Of a DNA stretch of 45,507 nt, positions 24,062 through 32,229 are shown one piece after another. A program made the translations under genes and the position numbers. Every line of letters begins with the position of its first letter. Position 1 is the stretch's first letter. Source of the stretch: CATOSD01 sp034422735 (GTDB taxonomy: Bacteria; Chloroflexota; Dehalococcoidia; Lucifugimonadales; CATOSD01); NCBI GenBank assembly GCA_034422735.1, contig DAOUJL010000069.1, forward strand, positions 1-45,507, read 5' to 3'. Under the pieces are notes generated by a model. It was not told where the DNA came from, made no database searches, and worked only from the letters and a program-made list of their open reading frames with translations.

Positions 24062-24838
24062 CTACGCCCCCGTCCAGTTTGGCTGGCGCTTCTCGGCGAA
24101 CGCCTTGGGTCCCTCGATCCGGTCGGCGGACTCGATGGACTTCTGTGTTTCGGTGTAGTTCAGGTTGAAGGCCACGTCGAACGGCAGGTCCAGGCCGGTT
24201 ATTGCCATCTGCTTGCTCGCGCGGATGCTCAGCGGCGCGGACTCCAGAATCTCCTCGGCCCAGCGCTGCGCGGTTGGCATGAGGTCGGCCAGCGGCACGA
24301 CTTCGTTGACCAGGCCAATGCGGTAGGCCTCCTGCGCGGAGATTCGCCGCGCCGTCAGCATCATGCCCATGGCGATCTTGTGCGGCACGTGGCGCGGCAG
24401 CCGATGGACGCCGCCCGCGCCCGCGAACAGCCCCACGCGCGGCTCGGGCAGCCCCACCTCGGCGTGGTCGGCGGCGATGATGATGTCGCACGCCATCGCC
24501 AGTTCCAGCCCGCCGCCCAGCGCGTAGCCGTTCACCGCGGCGATTATCGGCTTCCAGCACTCGAACCCGGTGGTTATGCCGCCGAACGGCGCCCTCGGGC
24601 CGGGCCGCGCGCCGCCGTGCTGCGCCGTGTACACCAGGTCGTTGCCCGCGCTGAACGCCCGCTCGCCCGTGCCGGTGAGGATCGCCACCCAGGCGTCCGG
24701 GTCCTCCCGAAACTCGGTGAAAGCGTCCAGCAGTTCCTGGTTCGCGTAGGGATGCAGCGCGTTCAGCCGCTCCGGCCGCTGAATCGTAACGTAGGCGATG
24801 CGCCCCTTCTTCTCGTAGCTGATGAATTCGTATGCCAA
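24062..24838 (-). CDS. enoyl-CoA hydratase/isomerase family protein
   Basis: A 258-residue crotonase-fold protein. The oxyanion-hole stretches ERAFSAGND and ALGGGLELAMACD are clear, and the second catalytic-region motif is GLPEPRVGLFAGAGG. The usual second Glu is replaced by Ala/Gly in this motif while the first Glu (GGGLELA) is kept, so the reaction could be hydration, isomerisation or another crotonase chemistry. The start is TTG 24838 behind AAGGAG. The product presumably acts on a CoA ester in a degradation pathway. Confidence 0.85.
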   Translation of the reverse strand: MAYEFISYEKKGRIAYVTIQRPERLNALHPYANQELLDAFTEFREDPDAWVAILTGTGERAFSAGNDLVYTAQHGGARPGPRAPFGGITTGFECWKPIIAAVNGYALGGGLELAMACDIIIAADHAEVGLPEPRVGLFAGAGGVHRLPRHVPHKIAMGMMLTARRISAQEAYRIGLVNEVVPLADLMPTAQRWAEEILESAPLSIRASKQMAITGLDLPFDVAFNLNYTETQKSIESADRIEGPKAFAEKRQPNWTGA

Positions 24839-24858
24839 AACCTCGCTCCTTATCTGCC

Positions 24859-24881
24859 CCCTCTCCCTCGATGGGAGAGGG
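24859..24881. repeat. intergenic palindrome (CCCTCTCCC type)
   Basis: CCCTCTCCC, loop TCGAT, GGGAGAGGG, then CTGGGGTGAGGGTGAAAA. It lies between nitroreductase and enoyl-CoA hydratase genes. Confidence 0.85.
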
Positions 24882-24925
24882 CTGGGGTGAGGGTGAAAAA
24901 CCTCACTCCCTCAACAAGCCCGCGC

Positions 24926-25558
24926 CTACCCCGGCGGCACCCCGCCCCACCGCTCCCAGCTCGTGATCTCGTCCACCGGCGCGCGCCGCGTCGGCCCGTA
25001 GCTGTAGCCCTCTTGCGGGACGCCGATGGGCAGCAACGCCGCTGTTTCCACGTTGTCCGGTATCCCCAAGATCTCCTTGATCTCGTCCTCGTAGCGCTTG
25101 TGCAGCGTCGTTATCACGCTCCCCAAACCCAGCCCCCGAGCCGCCAGCAGCATGTTCTGCACGGCGGGATATATCGACGAGCCGCGCGACATGGTGCTGG
25201 CCGTGCCGTCGTGCTCGATACAGGCCATTATCAGCACCGGCGCGTCCGCCATCGTCTCGGCCAGGTGCGTCGCCGACGCGCGCACGTGCGTCTGGATGCC
25301 GGTCTCCCTGTCGGCCTGGCTGCCGTAGGCGCGCTCCCACGACTGCCAGTAGTGCTCCGCGATGCGGCGCTTCGTGTCCTCGTCCCGAATCACCAGGAAG
25401 TGCCAGCGCTGGCTGTTCCCCCCGCTCGGCGCCTTCGACCCCGCCTCGATCAGCTTGCGCACCAGTTCGTCGGACACCGGCTCATCGGTGTAATGTCGAA
25501 TCGCCCGCTGCGTATACATCGCCTCGAAGAGGCCGATTTCGTTCTCCGCTCCGCTCAT
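24926..25558 (-). CDS. nitroreductase-family FMN oxidoreductase
   Basis: A 210-residue nitroreductase-like flavoprotein, expected to use FMN and NAD(P)H. The FMN-contacting RAIRHYTDEPVSD near the N-terminus, APSGGNSQRWHFLVI, AVQNMLLAARGLGLGS and LPIGVPQEG are present in the family order. I prefer ATG 25558 (MSGAENEIG) over an earlier ATG, because the preceding residues look non-homologous and GGGGGACGG is in place as a ribosome site. Its substrate could be a nitro compound, a quinone or a dehalogenase-related aromatic. Not specified by sequence. Confidence 0.85.
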   Translation of the reverse strand: MSGAENEIGLFEAMYTQRAIRHYTDEPVSDELVRKLIEAGSKAPSGGNSQRWHFLVIRDEDTKRRIAEHYWQSWERAYGSQADRETGIQTHVRASATHLAETMADAPVLIMACIEHDGTASTMSRGSSIYPAVQNMLLAARGLGLGSVITTLHKRYEDEIKEILGIPDNVETAALLPIGVPQEGYSYGPTRRAPVDEITSWERWGGVPPG

Positions 25559-25721
25559 ATCTCGACCGTCCCCCGCGTAATGCAAAATCCGCCCTCCGGC
25601 GGCTGCCCGCATTATAGCCGATTTTCCGGCTGCCCCGCCCCACGCCCGCGCCGGGGGTACTAGGGCCTATCCCCCTATGTTAGAATTGACGCCATCGAAC
25701 CCAGAGAACGGAGGCTGGCAC

Positions 25722-26741
25722 GTGAGAGTTGGTTCAGGAAGAGAAGCAGGCTCCCTCGCGGAAGTACCCGACGCGGTCCGACGCGCCGAAGACCTCGGCT
25801 ACGACTTCTTCAGCGCCAGCGAAACCCAGCACAACCCCTTCCTGCCCGTGACGCTCGCCGCCGAACACTCAGAGCGCGTCGAGCTGCGCACCTCAATCGC
25901 GCTGGCGTTCGCCCGCAGTCCCATGGACACCGCCTACACCGCCTGGGACCTGCAGGCCCAGTCCGACGGCAGGTTCGTGCTCGGCCTCGGCAGCCAGGTG
26001 CGCGGCCACATCGTCCGCCGCTTCAACATGCCCTGGTCCCCGCCCGCGCGCCGCATGAGAGACTACGTGCTCGCCCTCCGCGCCATCTGGGACTGCTTCC
26101 AGAACAACACCCGGCTCGACTACAAGAGCGAGAGCTACAACTTCAACCTGATGCCGCCCAACTTCAACCCCGGCCCTATCGAGCACCCCGACATCAAGGT
26201 GTGCCTGGCCGCCGTGAACACCTACATGATGCGCGTCGCCGGCGAGGTCGCGGACGGCGTGTTCCTGCACGGCTTCAACACACCCAAGCACACCCGCGAG
26301 GTGATCCTGCCCAACATCCAGCAAGGCCTGCAGAAGGCCGGGCGAACCCTGGACGAGCTCGACATAAGCGGCGGCGGATTCGTTATCACCGGCGCCACCG
26401 AGGAGGAGATCTCCGCCAACACCGAGCGCGCCCGCAACCAGATAGCCTTCTACGCCTCCACCCGCGCCTACGCGCCCGTGATGAATACGCACGGCTGGAA
26501 CGACACCGCCCAAAAGCTCTACCGAATGTCCGTGGATAACCGCTGGGGCGAGATGGGCGCCGAGATCACCGACGAGATGCTGGGCGAGTTCGCCGTAGTC
26601 GGCCACTACGACAGCATCGTCGACCAGATCAAGGAGCGCTTCGGCGAGTTCGACACCTCGTTCAGCTTCTCCATCCCGGTGCGCTCCCCCGAGGACGAAG
26701 AGCGCCTGCGCTGGATGATCAAGAGCCTCCAGGAGGACTAG
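25722..26741 (+). CDS. LLM-class F420/flavin-dependent oxidoreductase
   Basis: A 339-residue bacterial-luciferase-like monooxygenase/reductase. VRVGSGREAGSLAEVPDAV then SASETQHNPFLPVTLAAEH are typical of the F420-dependent TIGR03617-like branch, as is LELRTSIALAFARSP-like spacing and FVLGLGSQVRGHI. GTG 25722 is chosen: a GGAGG at 25710-25714 lies seven bases before it, while the ATG at 25677 lies in a promoter-like stretch with TAGAAT (25681-25686). Such enzymes oxidise alcohols or reduce enones with F420. This type is abundant in Chloroflexota. Confidence 0.87.
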   Translation: MRVGSGREAGSLAEVPDAVRRAEDLGYDFFSASETQHNPFLPVTLAAEHSERVELRTSIALAFARSPMDTAYTAWDLQAQSDGRFVLGLGSQVRGHIVRRFNMPWSPPARRMRDYVLALRAIWDCFQNNTRLDYKSESYNFNLMPPNFNPGPIEHPDIKVCLAAVNTYMMRVAGEVADGVFLHGFNTPKHTREVILPNIQQGLQKAGRTLDELDISGGGFVITGATEEEISANTERARNQIAFYASTRAYAPVMNTHGWNDTAQKLYRMSVDNRWGEMGAEITDEMLGEFAVVGHYDSIVDQIKERFGEFDTSFSFSIPVRSPEDEERLRWMIKSLQED

Positions 26742-26748
26742 GCCAGTC

Positions 26749-26771
26749 CCTTCCCCCTCGCAGGGGGAAGG
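26749..26771. repeat. intergenic palindrome that supplies a ribosome site
   Basis: CCTTCCCCC, loop TCGCA, GGGGGAAGG, then TCAGGATGGGGGTGAG directly followed by ATG 26788. The element's own tail is the ribosome binding site of the MBL gene. Confidence 0.85.
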
Positions 26772-26787
26772 TCAGGATGGGGGTGAG

Positions 26788-27420
26788 ATGGAAATAACCT
26801 GGCTCGGCCACTCGGCCCTTCAGATAAGGGGAACCCAGGTGACCCTGATAACCGACCCCTTCGCCGACACGCTGGGCATTTCAATGGGCCGGCGCGAGGC
26901 CGACGTGGTCACGGTCAGCAACCCGCATCCCCACCACTCCAACGCCACCGCCATCGACGGCGACCCCAGGGTCATCACCGGCCCCGGCGAGTACGAGATC
27001 GCCAACTTCTACATCACCGGCTACGGCACTCGCGGCCGCGACTCCGAGGGCGAGCGGCAGGTCAACACCGTCTACACCTACCGCGCTGAGGGGCTGACCC
27101 TGTGCCACCTCGGCGACCTCAGCGCCAATCTCACGCCGACGGAGGTGAACGAGCTGAGCCAGGCCGACGTGCTGTTCGCCCCCGCGGGCGGCGTGTGCAC
27201 CCTGGACGCCCCCCGCATCGCCCAACTCGTGCGCACCATCGAGCCGCGTATACTCGTACCCGTGCACTACAGGTACGACGACGTGGACGTGGAGTTGGAC
27301 CCGCTGGAGAAGCTTCTCAGCGAGTTCGGCATTACTGAGCTATCCCCGCAGCCGCGCCTCAACGTCACCGCCACCAACCTCCCCGCCGAGCTCCGCATCA
27401 CCGCCCTCCAGATTCGCTAG
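26788..27420 (+). CDS. MBL-fold hydrolase-like protein with a degenerate metal motif
   Basis: A 210-residue protein of the UlaG-like metallo-beta-lactamase group, by MEITWLGHSALQIRG, LITDPFADTLG and LCHLGDLS. The canonical HxHxDH at the end of the VVTVSN strand is replaced by NPHPHH, so the first His is Asn and the Asp is His. Later ligands GPGEYE and the HLGDL Asp are kept, as is PVHYRYDD at the end. Metal binding may be altered, or the protein may have another function. Its ribosome site comes from the upstream palindromic element. Confidence 0.8.
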   Translation: MEITWLGHSALQIRGTQVTLITDPFADTLGISMGRREADVVTVSNPHPHHSNATAIDGDPRVITGPGEYEIANFYITGYGTRGRDSEGERQVNTVYTYRAEGLTLCHLGDLSANLTPTEVNELSQADVLFAPAGGVCTLDAPRIAQLVRTIEPRILVPVHYRYDDVDVELDPLEKLLSEFGITELSPQPRLNVTATNLPAELRITALQIR

Positions 27421-28364
27421 CTTCTGCGCCGCCCGCGCCACCACCGCCTGAGCCTGCGCACAGTGGCCGGGCGCGCCCGCAGATTCGACGTCACCATACC
27501 CAGGATCGCCGGGTTGGCAACCGCCACCGGCATCACCCATCGCCGCAGCTCCCGCATCGTCGTCGTCCCCGACCGCCACGACGGCACCAGCGATTCCGTG
27601 CGCTCCCACCGCGTCGTCTGCCCCAGCCCCAGCAGCAGCCGCTCGCGCCGTCCGAGCGCGATCTGCGCGCCCGCCTCGGCCGCCACCGCCAGGCCGCCCA
27701 CCACGTCCCACAGGTGCGGCCCGGTGGTGATCGAGTACTGCGTCACGCCCATGGCCACCATCGCCATGTCGTAGGCCAGGCTTCCCAGGCTGCGCAGCTC
27801 GCCCACCTTATCGCGCATGGGCTTGCGAAACGAGTAGGCGGCGCCGAAGTAGGCCGGCAGCGTCACCAGCCGGGCGGCGTGAGGCTCGGACTCTGCGAAG
27901 ACGCCGATCGGCTCGTCGCCCGCGAACGCCCCGCCGCCACGGCGGGCGTGCACAACCAGGCCGTCGCCGCCCGGCCACGGGATGAACACCGCGCCGACCA
28001 CCGGCACGCCCCTGTGCATCACGCCAATAGACGAGGCGTACACGGGAAGGCCGTTCAGGAAGTTGCGCGTGCCGTCCAGCGGATCGAGCACCCACACCGT
28101 GTCCGGGGCCGGCGCGGTCTCCCCCTCCTCGTCCTCATCCTCCTCGCCCAGTATGCCGTGCTCGGGGAACCGCTCCGTAATCGCCTTCACCAGCAGGCGC
28201 TGGCACTCGGTGTCCGCGTTGGTCACCGGGTCGCGCCCCCGCTTGTCCTTGAACTCGACGTTCAGTGCGCCCAGGCTGCGGAAGTGCCTCGCCAGAATCC
28301 CGCCCGCCTCCCGGGCGAGGTCAACGGCGAGGGACTCCATTTCGGCAAGCGGAAGCTCCTCCAC
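27417..28364 (-). CDS. inositol monophosphatase-family phosphatase
   Basis: A 315-residue protein of the IMPase/FBPase-like fold. The metal ligands appear as GEEDED (Glu74-Glu75), WVLDPLDGTRNF (Asp94, Asp97) and a later WDVVGG. The N-terminal three-quarters match the family; the last 60 residues are basic (SWRSGTTTM and RRLRRWWRGRRRS) and unusual. It starts with GTG 28364, two bases after the ispH stop, and overlaps the MBL gene's stop by four bases in a convergent arrangement. The substrate may be inositol, a sugar phosphate or 3'-phosphoadenosine phosphate. Confidence 0.87.
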   Translation of the reverse strand: MEELPLAEMESLAVDLAREAGGILARHFRSLGALNVEFKDKRGRDPVTNADTECQRLLVKAITERFPEHGILGEEDEDEEGETAPAPDTVWVLDPLDGTRNFLNGLPVYASSIGVMHRGVPVVGAVFIPWPGGDGLVVHARRGGGAFAGDEPIGVFAESEPHAARLVTLPAYFGAAYSFRKPMRDKVGELRSLGSLAYDMAMVAMGVTQYSITTGPHLWDVVGGLAVAAEAGAQIALGRRERLLLGLGQTTRWERTESLVPSWRSGTTTMRELRRWVMPVAVANPAILGMVTSNLRARPATVRRLRRWWRGRRRS

Positions 28365-28366
28365 GC

Positions 28367-29266
28367 TCAGCGCAGCTCTCTCGGCAGCACGAAGCTAACG
28401 TCCTCGTCGGCGCCCTTGATCGTCGTCACCTCGTCCGGGCCGATCGCGTCGATTACTCCCATCACCAGTTCGTCGGGAGTGGACGCGCCCGAGGTGATGC
28501 CCACGGTGTCGACGCCCTCCAGCCAGGCCATGTCAAGCTCTTCCGGCCCGTTCAGCAGGTACGACGTGACGCCGTTCGCCTCCGCCACCTCTCTGAGCCG
28601 GTTGCAGTTCGAGCTGTTGGCCGCCCCTATCACCAGCACCAGGTCCGTCAGCCGGGCAAGCTCCTTCACCGCGGTCTGGCGATTCGTCGTCGCGTAGCAC
28701 AGGTCGTTGCGGACGATGACGTCGGAGAAGCGATTGCTGATCTCGTCGATCGACCGCTCGGTGTCGTCGACCGAGAGCGTTGTCTGGGTCAACACAGTCA
28801 CCGGCGTGCCGTCCGACCAGTCGGGCAGCCTGACGCCCTCCCTGTCGTCGACCAGATACATGGGGTGCTGGCCCATCGTGCCCTTCACTTCCTGGTGGCC
28901 GCGGTGCCCGACGAGGATGAGCTGTCTGTCGTCGCGGGCGTACTTCTTTGCCTCGTTGTGCACCTTGGTTACCAGCGGACACGTGGCGTCGATCACCTTC
29001 AGTTCGCGCGCCTCCGCCTTGGCGAAATCGTCCGGCGGCGAGCCGTGGGCCGAGAACACCACCATCGAGCCCTCCGGTATCTCCTCCACCTCTTCGACCG
29101 TCACGGCGCCTTTGCGCTCGAGCGAGCTGACCACGTAGGGGTTGTGGACTATCTGGTGCTTGACGTAGACGGGGGCGCCGAAACGCTCCAGCGCGAGCTC
29201 GACGATATCGATCGCCCTTACGACGCCTGCGCAGAAACCGCGCGGCACGCCGAGATAGACTTTCAT
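28367..29266 (-). CDS. ispH: 4-hydroxy-3-methylbut-2-enyl diphosphate reductase
   Basis: A 299-residue IspH/LytB, last enzyme of the MEP isoprenoid pathway, with a [4Fe-4S] cluster. The three cluster cysteines are visible as GFCAGV (Cys12), DATCPL (Cys96) and NDLCYAT (Cys190). Catalytic residues are in IVHNP (His41), SAHG (His74) and GHQEVKGT (Glu126). I placed the start at ATG 29266, after GGGAGG, because a longer open frame adds 24 residues of non-conserved sequence. It is followed at two bases by the inositol phosphatase and preceded by rnc. Confidence 0.93.
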   Translation of the reverse strand: MKVYLGVPRGFCAGVVRAIDIVELALERFGAPVYVKHQIVHNPYVVSSLERKGAVTVEEVEEIPEGSMVVFSAHGSPPDDFAKAEARELKVIDATCPLVTKVHNEAKKYARDDRQLILVGHRGHQEVKGTMGQHPMYLVDDREGVRLPDWSDGTPVTVLTQTTLSVDDTERSIDEISNRFSDVIVRNDLCYATTNRQTAVKELARLTDLVLVIGAANSSNCNRLREVAEANGVTSYLLNGPEELDMAWLEGVDTVGITSGASTPDELVMGVIDAIGPDEVTTIKGADEDVSFVLPRELR

Positions 29267-29338
29267 GGGGAGCCTCCCTTGCCCTTGGACCGGACCCTGC
29301 TGCACTTCCACTCGCGCCGACGCTTCAGCGCAGCCCAA

Positions 29339-30064
29339 TTATAGCACCTGTTCCCCGGCCAGCCGCTCCAGCGCCCGCTGCGCCGCCTCCCGCTCGGCGG
29401 TCGCCTTGCGCGGACCGCTCCCCTGCGCCAGCGGCTCGCCTGCTACCAGCACCTCGGCGGTGTACGTGCGAGCGTGGTCCGCCCCCTCCATGCCCACTAT
29501 GTGATAGGTTGGCGGCTCCATACCCTGGGACTGCAGCGTCTCCTGCAGTTGGGACTTGGCGTTTCGCGGAGGCGCGGGATCGGGTATGGCGTCCATTTCA
29601 GCGGAGAGCGAGCGCACGACGAAGCCGCGCGCGGCCGGGAAGCCCTGGTCCAGGAAGACCGCGCCCGCAAGCGCCTCGAACAGCGCGGCCAGGTTCGACG
29701 TCCGCTCGCGCCCGCCGCTGGCGTCCTCGCCGCGCCCCATCAGCATGAAGCGCCCCAGGTCCAGCGAGCGGGCCACTCGGGCCAGTGTCTCGTTCTGCAC
29801 GAGTGCGGCCTTCCACGACGACAGGTGTCCCTCACCTAGCGCCGCGAGCCCGATGTACGCGCGCTCCGCCATCACCACGCCGACGACCGCGTCGCCCAGG
29901 AACTCCAGGCGCTCGTTGGAAACGCCATCGACTCCCGGGTTCTCGCTCGCGTAGGAGCTGTGGGTAAACGCGAGCCGCAGCAGCGCCACGTCTTCGAAGG
30001 GGACGCCCAAGCTGCGCGCGAGGCTATCGAGGTCGTGAGAGTCGTGTCGAGGCGCTTGTGCCAT
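29339..30064 (-). CDS. rnc: ribonuclease III
   Basis: A 241-residue RNase III, which cuts double-stranded RNA in rRNA and mRNA processing. The catalytic signature is ERLEFLGDAVV (51-61), with a helical domain to about 155. A C-terminal dsRNA-binding domain follows (about 170-240; SQLQETLQSQGM, GPRKATAEREAAQRALERL). The true start is ATG 30064; the frame stays open upstream, but those codons are read from the antisense of the DsbA-like gene. It lies 72 bp before ispH. Confidence 0.92.
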   Translation of the reverse strand: MAQAPRHDSHDLDSLARSLGVPFEDVALLRLAFTHSSYASENPGVDGVSNERLEFLGDAVVGVVMAERAYIGLAALGEGHLSSWKAALVQNETLARVARSLDLGRFMLMGRGEDASGGRERTSNLAALFEALAGAVFLDQGFPAARGFVVRSLSAEMDAIPDPAPPRNAKSQLQETLQSQGMEPPTYHIVGMEGADHARTYTAEVLVAGEPLAQGSGPRKATAEREAAQRALERLAGEQVL

Positions 30065-30094
30065 ATGCTTGGACGCTCGGCAACACCAATGGCA

Positions 30095-30117
30095 GGGGCG
30101 GGTCTGAAACCCGCCCC
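30095..30117. repeat. GC-rich palindrome (GGGGCGGGT type)
   Basis: GGGGCGGGT, loop CTGAA, then ACCCGCCCC: a perfect 9-bp stem between the DsbA-like gene and rnc. It may act as a terminator or processing site. There is no U-tract. Confidence 0.7.
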
Positions 30118-30147
30118 CACTCTGCTCTTCTGTCCGGTTGCCTTCGC

Positions 30148-30780
30148 CTAGCTGACCGCGCCCTTGGGCCACGGCGGCTGCGGGCGCTTGATCTCGCCGA
30201 AGTAGGCCCTGTGGCCTGCCGTCGCCATGAAGCTGTCGAACGCGGCCACGGAGTCGTATTCCGGCGGGATGAACGTCTTGAGATAGGCGGAGGTGCCGTT
30301 CTCGAACGTGAAGGTGGGCGTACCGAAGATGCCCTCGGCGGACGCCTCCTCGTGCTCCCTGCCGATGATCTCCGCCAGGTCGGGGTCCTTGAGGTCCTCG
30401 CGGAAGCGCCCCACGTCCAAGCCGACCGCCTCGGCCAGCTCGACCAGCGGCTCCTCCTCGTTCAGCGGAATGCGGCCCTGCCCGCCGTGGCGCGCCGTCA
30501 GCAGCGCCAGGTGGAACTTGTCGTAAGCCTCCGGCCCCTGTCGCCGCGCGGCCTCGGCGGCGATCTGCGACAGCAGCGAGCGCCGCTCCGACGGCTCGCC
30601 CTGCTCCCAGGCCTTCCACTCCGGCCCTTCGTTGCTGTTTATCTGTTCCAGCGAAAAGTTCTTCCACGTGATGTCGAGGTCTTCGCCATACACCTGCTTG
30701 ACCCTATCCAGCCACACGGCTGCATTGTAGACCCAGGGTCAAGCGTAGTCTCCGTAAACGCTAAGCCTGATCTTCTCCAC
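30148..30780 (-). CDS. DsbA-like oxidoreductase, predicted selenoprotein (UGA = Sec14)
   Basis: A 210-codon frame from GTG 30780 to the stop at 30148, with a single in-frame TGA at 30741-30739. The translation around it is LSVYGDYA-U-PWVYNAAVWLD, in which the canonical DsbA/FrnE-type site is DYACPW. The UGA therefore stands exactly at the catalytic cysteine. The rest is a complete DsbA-like thioredoxin domain: helical insert (about 50-130), cis-Pro loop GIFGTPTFTFENG, and a C-terminal helix. Signs that it is active are a TTGACT-17 bp-TAGAAT promoter, GGAGG seven bases before GTG, and a SECIS-type hairpin at 30700-30741. The position that would be the second Cys of CxxC is Val. It probably reduces or isomerises small thiol substrates. 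A nonsense mutation is the alternative, made unlikely by the hairpin and intact coding. Confidence 0.75.
30700..30741 (-). promoter_or_regulatory. bacterial SECIS-like hairpin downstream of an in-frame UGA
   Basis: Counting the U of UGA as 1, positions 2-7 (GACCCU) pair with 37-42 (AGGGUC), and 20-24 (CAGCC) pair with 29-33 (GGCUG) around the apical loop GUGU at 25-28. The loop begins 21 bases after the UGA. Bacterial SECIS elements bound by SelB have a short upper stem, a loop with G and U, and this distance range. A competing short hairpin in GACCCUGGGUC is possible but sterically poor. Confidence 0.7.
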
Positions 30781-30813
30781 GGTGTTACCTCCAATAGTGG
30801 CGTTTCAGTCTGG

Positions 30814-30842
30814 ATTCTACGTTGTGGGGGTACGAAAGTCAA
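30814..30842 (-). promoter_or_regulatory. promoter of the predicted selenoprotein gene
   Basis: On the minus strand: TTGACT (30842-30837), 17-bp spacer, TAGAAT (30819-30814). The start of transcription should be near 30807, giving a leader of about 26 bases that holds GGAGG. Confidence 0.7.
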
Positions 30843-30888
30843 AACGCGCGGGCGCTCGCCGCTCCTCGGCGCGCTGTGTGCGGAGCGA

Positions 30889-32091
30889 TCACTCTTGCGC
30901 CAGAAGCCAACCCAACAGGGCGTCCACGAATGCGGCGCCGTAGCCGGGTGAATGGCTGCTGCCCACGCCCTTCCAGAGCTCGATGCTGATTCCCTCAGCA
31001 CATACCGATTGCGGACGAAACGCCTGCGTCTCGGGACCGGGCACATACCGGTCGAGGTCGAACGTGGAGTAAGCCCGGGGGTCTTGGGGCCAATCGCAGC
31101 CGGCACGCCGGCCCCAGCGAGCCATCATCTCCTCGGCCCCGGCGAAGAAGGCCCGCTCGCCGTCGCCGCTACGGTCCGGACCGATTTCGGAACCCTGGTA
31201 CAGGATCGCGTCGTCTGCCGTGCCGTGAATGTGCAACACCGATACCGGGGGTGCGCCCTCGCAGCTCGAGTCCTCGACGTAGCTGGTGCCGGCCAAGCTG
31301 GCCACCGCGCGGAGGCCGGGCAGCCCCTTGCAGGCCATGTGGTACGACATGAAGCCGCCGTTTGAGTAACCGAAGAAGTATACCGGCCCGAAGTCCGCTA
31401 TCGCCCTTGCTTCCGCCACCAGCTCGCCCAGGTAGGCGACGTCATCCCCCCCGGTCTTGCCGCCATCGCAGCACTCGTCGGTTGGGTTCCAGAAGCGGTT
31501 CCCCTGGCCGTCGAGCTGCCCGTTCGGCAGCAACAGAGCGAACCCGTCGGAGTTCACCCGCTCGTGAAGAGGCACGTATGCGGAGTGGCCTGCGGAATCG
31601 CCTCCGAAGCCGTGAAGGGAAACGACAAGCGGAGTTTCGCCGTCGACGAACTCCACGGGCGCCACCAGGACCGAGCGACCTCGTTCCGGGTGGTCGACGT
31701 AGCGGACGTCGCCTCCTGCCCCCTCCGCAAGCCTGGCGGTCCTCTCCGCTACGTCGCCTTCCGGCAGGTCGCCCTTGTCCTTGGACCACTGCTCCTTGTC
31801 TGCGAGCGCCGACTCCATTCTGGAGGCGGATTCCCGAGACTCTCCGAACTCGGTCTGTTGCCGTCGAAGGGCCGCGATTTCTCCCTTCAACTCATCGTTT
31901 TCGGCTGAAAGCGCGGCGACAGACTTTTCCAGGGAGCGGACCCGGGTCTCCAACTCGAGCACCCGCTCGTCGCCGACACCGGCACACGCAATCAGGCCGG
32001 CGGCCAGCACCACGCAGGCCGCCACAGCGCGAAGATACCGCAATGAGCCGTCTGCGCCGGACGCCGGGGCGACTGTCAGTGTGTCCTTCAA
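30889..32091 (-). CDS. lipoprotein esterase, PHB-depolymerase/LpqC-like, with coiled coil
   Basis: A 400-residue alpha/beta hydrolase. The N-terminus has a hydrophobic segment with a lipobox-like GLIACAG, so it is likely anchored outside the cell. A heptad-like coiled coil follows (about 43-85, with ETRVRSLEKSVAALSAEN). The hydrolase domain carries VVSLHGFGGD (oxyanion), the nucleophile in GYSNGG, an Asp in HIHGTADD and a His in GVGSSHSPGYG. Members include poly(3-hydroxybutyrate) depolymerases and feruloyl esterases. It starts at TTG 32091. Its stop is 47 bp before the promoter of the DsbA-like gene. Confidence 0.83.
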   Translation of the reverse strand: MKDTLTVAPASGADGSLRYLRAVAACVVLAAGLIACAGVGDERVLELETRVRSLEKSVAALSAENDELKGEIAALRRQQTEFGESRESASRMESALADKEQWSKDKGDLPEGDVAERTARLAEGAGGDVRYVDHPERGRSVLVAPVEFVDGETPLVVSLHGFGGDSAGHSAYVPLHERVNSDGFALLLPNGQLDGQGNRFWNPTDECCDGGKTGGDDVAYLGELVAEARAIADFGPVYFFGYSNGGFMSYHMACKGLPGLRAVASLAGTSYVEDSSCEGAPPVSVLHIHGTADDAILYQGSEIGPDRSGDGERAFFAGAEEMMARWGRRAGCDWPQDPRAYSTFDLDRYVPGPETQAFRPQSVCAEGISIELWKGVGSSHSPGYGAAFVDALLGWLLAQE

Positions 32092-32229
32092 AGAGTCCGC
32101 TGCTCCCGAGTTTTCTTCATTCGACTTCTGTACTACCCTCTTATGTTACACCGACGGCCACCAGCCCAGGATTGGCAGGCGGAGTAGTCCCTCCCCTCCG
32201 CTGGACGCTCCCGGCGTTTCAAGGTACAC

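Noticed and set aside
30065..30667. N-terminal extension of RNase III
   Set aside because: The open frame upstream of ATG 30064 is the off-frame of the DsbA-like gene on the same strand and has no family similarity.
30148..30717. Shorter DsbA-like gene starting at GTG 30717
   Set aside because: It would lack the first strand and the active site, and that GTG lies in the hairpin loop with no ribosome site. The upstream GTG 30780 with UGA as Sec is a better model.
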